Below are positions 63,111-64,000 of a stretch of DNA of 64,000 nt, in pieces. The position numbers and the translations under genes are program-made. Positions within the stretch are counted from its first letter, which is position 1; every line of letters starts with the position of its first letter. Under the pieces are notes generated by a model. The model was not told the DNA's origin, did not search any database, and was given only the letters and a program-made list of their open reading frames with translations. The stretch spans positions 558,001 through 622,000 of the forward strand of contig NZ_JBHTJH010000017.1 of the NCBI RefSeq assembly GCF_042675645.1. The letters are read 5' to 3'. The DNA comes from Sungkyunkwania multivorans. GTDB lineage: Bacteria > Bacteroidota > Bacteroidia > Flavobacteriales > Flavobacteriaceae.

Positions 63111-64000
63111 TTATTCTACTTCTTTGATGAGATAGATATAGGCCGGGAAGTGGTCGCTATACCCATCCGTAAAATGACCATCGGCAAAGCTTCTAAAAGG
63201 ATAACCTTTGTAACGGCCTTTGGGGTTGATCAAAAACCGCTTATTTAAGATGCCTGCTTTATAAAATCTAAATGAGCTGTAATCTTTTTCTAGAAGTGAT
63301 GCTGAGACAATTACTTGGTCGAACAAACTCCACACATCTCTATAGGCGTTGGAACCCATGCCTTTCTTAAACATTTGTTCCATAGGATTGTACAGGTCCG
63401 TGCCTTTTGCTCTATTCCTTTTGGCCTCGGTCTTAAGTACCTTTTTGAAGCTGTCATTGTTAGGGTTGTCATTAAAGTCACCCATAGTAATAATTTTTGC
63501 CTCTGGATCTCTAGCTTGTAGGGAGTCAATGATCTTCTTGTTCAACTTGGCAGCAGCGATACGTTTGGGCCTGCTTCTTGCTTCTCCACCAAATCGGGAT
63601 GGCCAGTGATTGACGATCACATGAATTTCCTCACCTTCTAGCTCACCAGTAACCAAAAGCTGATCTCTGGTATAGACCCGTTTTCCATCTTCATCATCAA
63701 AGATCAGAAGTTCAAGATTATCAAAACTTGTTGGAGTGAAATACTTCTTTTGGTATAAAAGTGCCACATCGATACCCCTTCTATCAGGAGATTCAAAATG
63801 TACAATTCCGTAATTTTTGTCGATAAGTTCTGGTGTTTTGATAAGGTCTTGCAGTACCAGTTCATTCTCTATCTCTGCAACTCCGACCAGTGTGGGAGCG
63901 GTTTTGGCGACATCCTTTCCAATTTCTGCGATGGCCTTCGCCATGTTGGCTATCTTCTTGTCGTATACTTTTGATGTCCAACGATCCTTTCCTGTCGGAG
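63111..64000 (-). CDS. endonuclease/exonuclease/phosphatase-family protein (5' part outside window)
   Basis: The frame is open through the right edge, so the N-terminus is missing; the ATG at 63944 is internal. The visible 296 residues belong to the DNase I-like fold: VGVAEIENELVL with the catalytic Glu, FESPDRRGIDVALLYQ, HVIVNHWPSRFGG with the His, KIITMGDFNDNPNNDSF with the Asp-Asn pair, and TDGYSDHFPAYIYL with the final Asp-His. Bacteroidota members are exported hydrolases that act on DNA or phosphoesters. It ends at a strong terminator. Confidence 0.9.
   Translation of the reverse strand, partial: PTGKDRWTSKVYDKKIANMAKAIAEIGKDVAKTAPTLVGVAEIENELVLQDLIKTPELIDKNYGIVHFESPDRRGIDVALLYQKKYFTPTSFDNLELLIFDDEDGKRVYTRDQLLVTGELEGEEIHVIVNHWPSRFGGEARSRPKRIAAAKLNKKIIDSLQARDPEAKIITMGDFNDNPNNDSFKKVLKTEAKRNRAKGTDLYNPMEQMFKKGMGSNAYRDVWSLFDQVIVSASLLEKDYSSFRFYKAGILNKRFLINPKGRYKGYPFRSFADGHFTDGYSDHFPAYIYLIKEVE

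Overview
The window is about 64 kb of chromosomal DNA from a member of the Bacteroidota, most likely a marine Flavobacteriaceae. The signs are a type IX secretion type-B C-terminal domain, two SusC-like TonB receptors that start with a CarboxypepD_reg-like domain, many Bacteroidota-style lipoproteins, DUF4270, a short ATP synthase epsilon subunit, promoter boxes of the TAnnTTTG type, and translation starts without Shine-Dalgarno sequences. No rRNA, tRNA, CRISPR array, prophage or insertion sequence was seen. The genes are mostly housekeeping and catabolic.

Layout. 1-7.3 kb: the end of a secreted adhesin-like protein, a giant alpha-2-macroglobulin lipoprotein and an isoaspartyl peptidase. 7.5-9.4 kb: a CAP-domain lipoprotein, 3-hydroxyanthranilate dioxygenase, then a repeat-rich gap with a 199-bp tandem duplication. 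9.5-17 kb: a TonB receptor, then an overlapping minus-strand chain (DUF3108, tryptophan 2,3-dioxygenase, M23 peptidase, pgi). 17-21 kb: a possible small RNA and the homogentisate branch of tyrosine breakdown (hpd, hmgA). 21-27 kb: biotin genes bioF, bioD and bioA with a GT39-type glycosyltransferase lying between bioD and bioA on the other strand. 27-29 kb: a four-gene operon with two DUF2975 membrane proteins, a small XRE regulator and a GNAT acetyltransferase. 29-31.5 kb: atpD and atpC. 31.8-40.9 kb: a TonB receptor with a GDSL/SGNH lipoprotein, glmS, DUF4270 and a short starch-synthase-like protein. 41-46 kb: panC, panD, a YbhN-like flippase-type protein, an esterase-like protein without its serine, and radA. 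46-51 kb: uncharacterised genes, a Tas-like aldo/keto reductase, an OmpA lipoprotein and exonuclease III. 51.3-60.1 kb: a divergent sugar-oxidation cluster. 60-64 kb: an SdpI-like protein, yicC-gmk-nadD, a second repeat-rich gap, and the end of an endonuclease/exonuclease/phosphatase gene.

The most coherent accessory system is the divergent cluster at 51.3-60.1 kb. A Tat-exported GMC dehydrogenase small subunit and its GMC flavoprotein, three TIM-barrel isomerase-like proteins, an MFS nucleoside/sugar transporter, a Gfo/Idh oxidoreductase and a 3-keto-disaccharide hydrolase (DUF1080) flank a 137-bp gap with a LacI-type operator. Together they suggest oxidation of a glycoside at C3, cleavage of the 3-keto-glycoside in the periplasm, and import and reduction of the product. 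Aromatic amino acid breakdown is the second theme: tryptophan 2,3-dioxygenase and 3-hydroxyanthranilate dioxygenase (kynurenine route) and HPPD plus homogentisate dioxygenase (tyrosine route). Intergenic gaps carry several kinds of short palindromic dispersed repeats.
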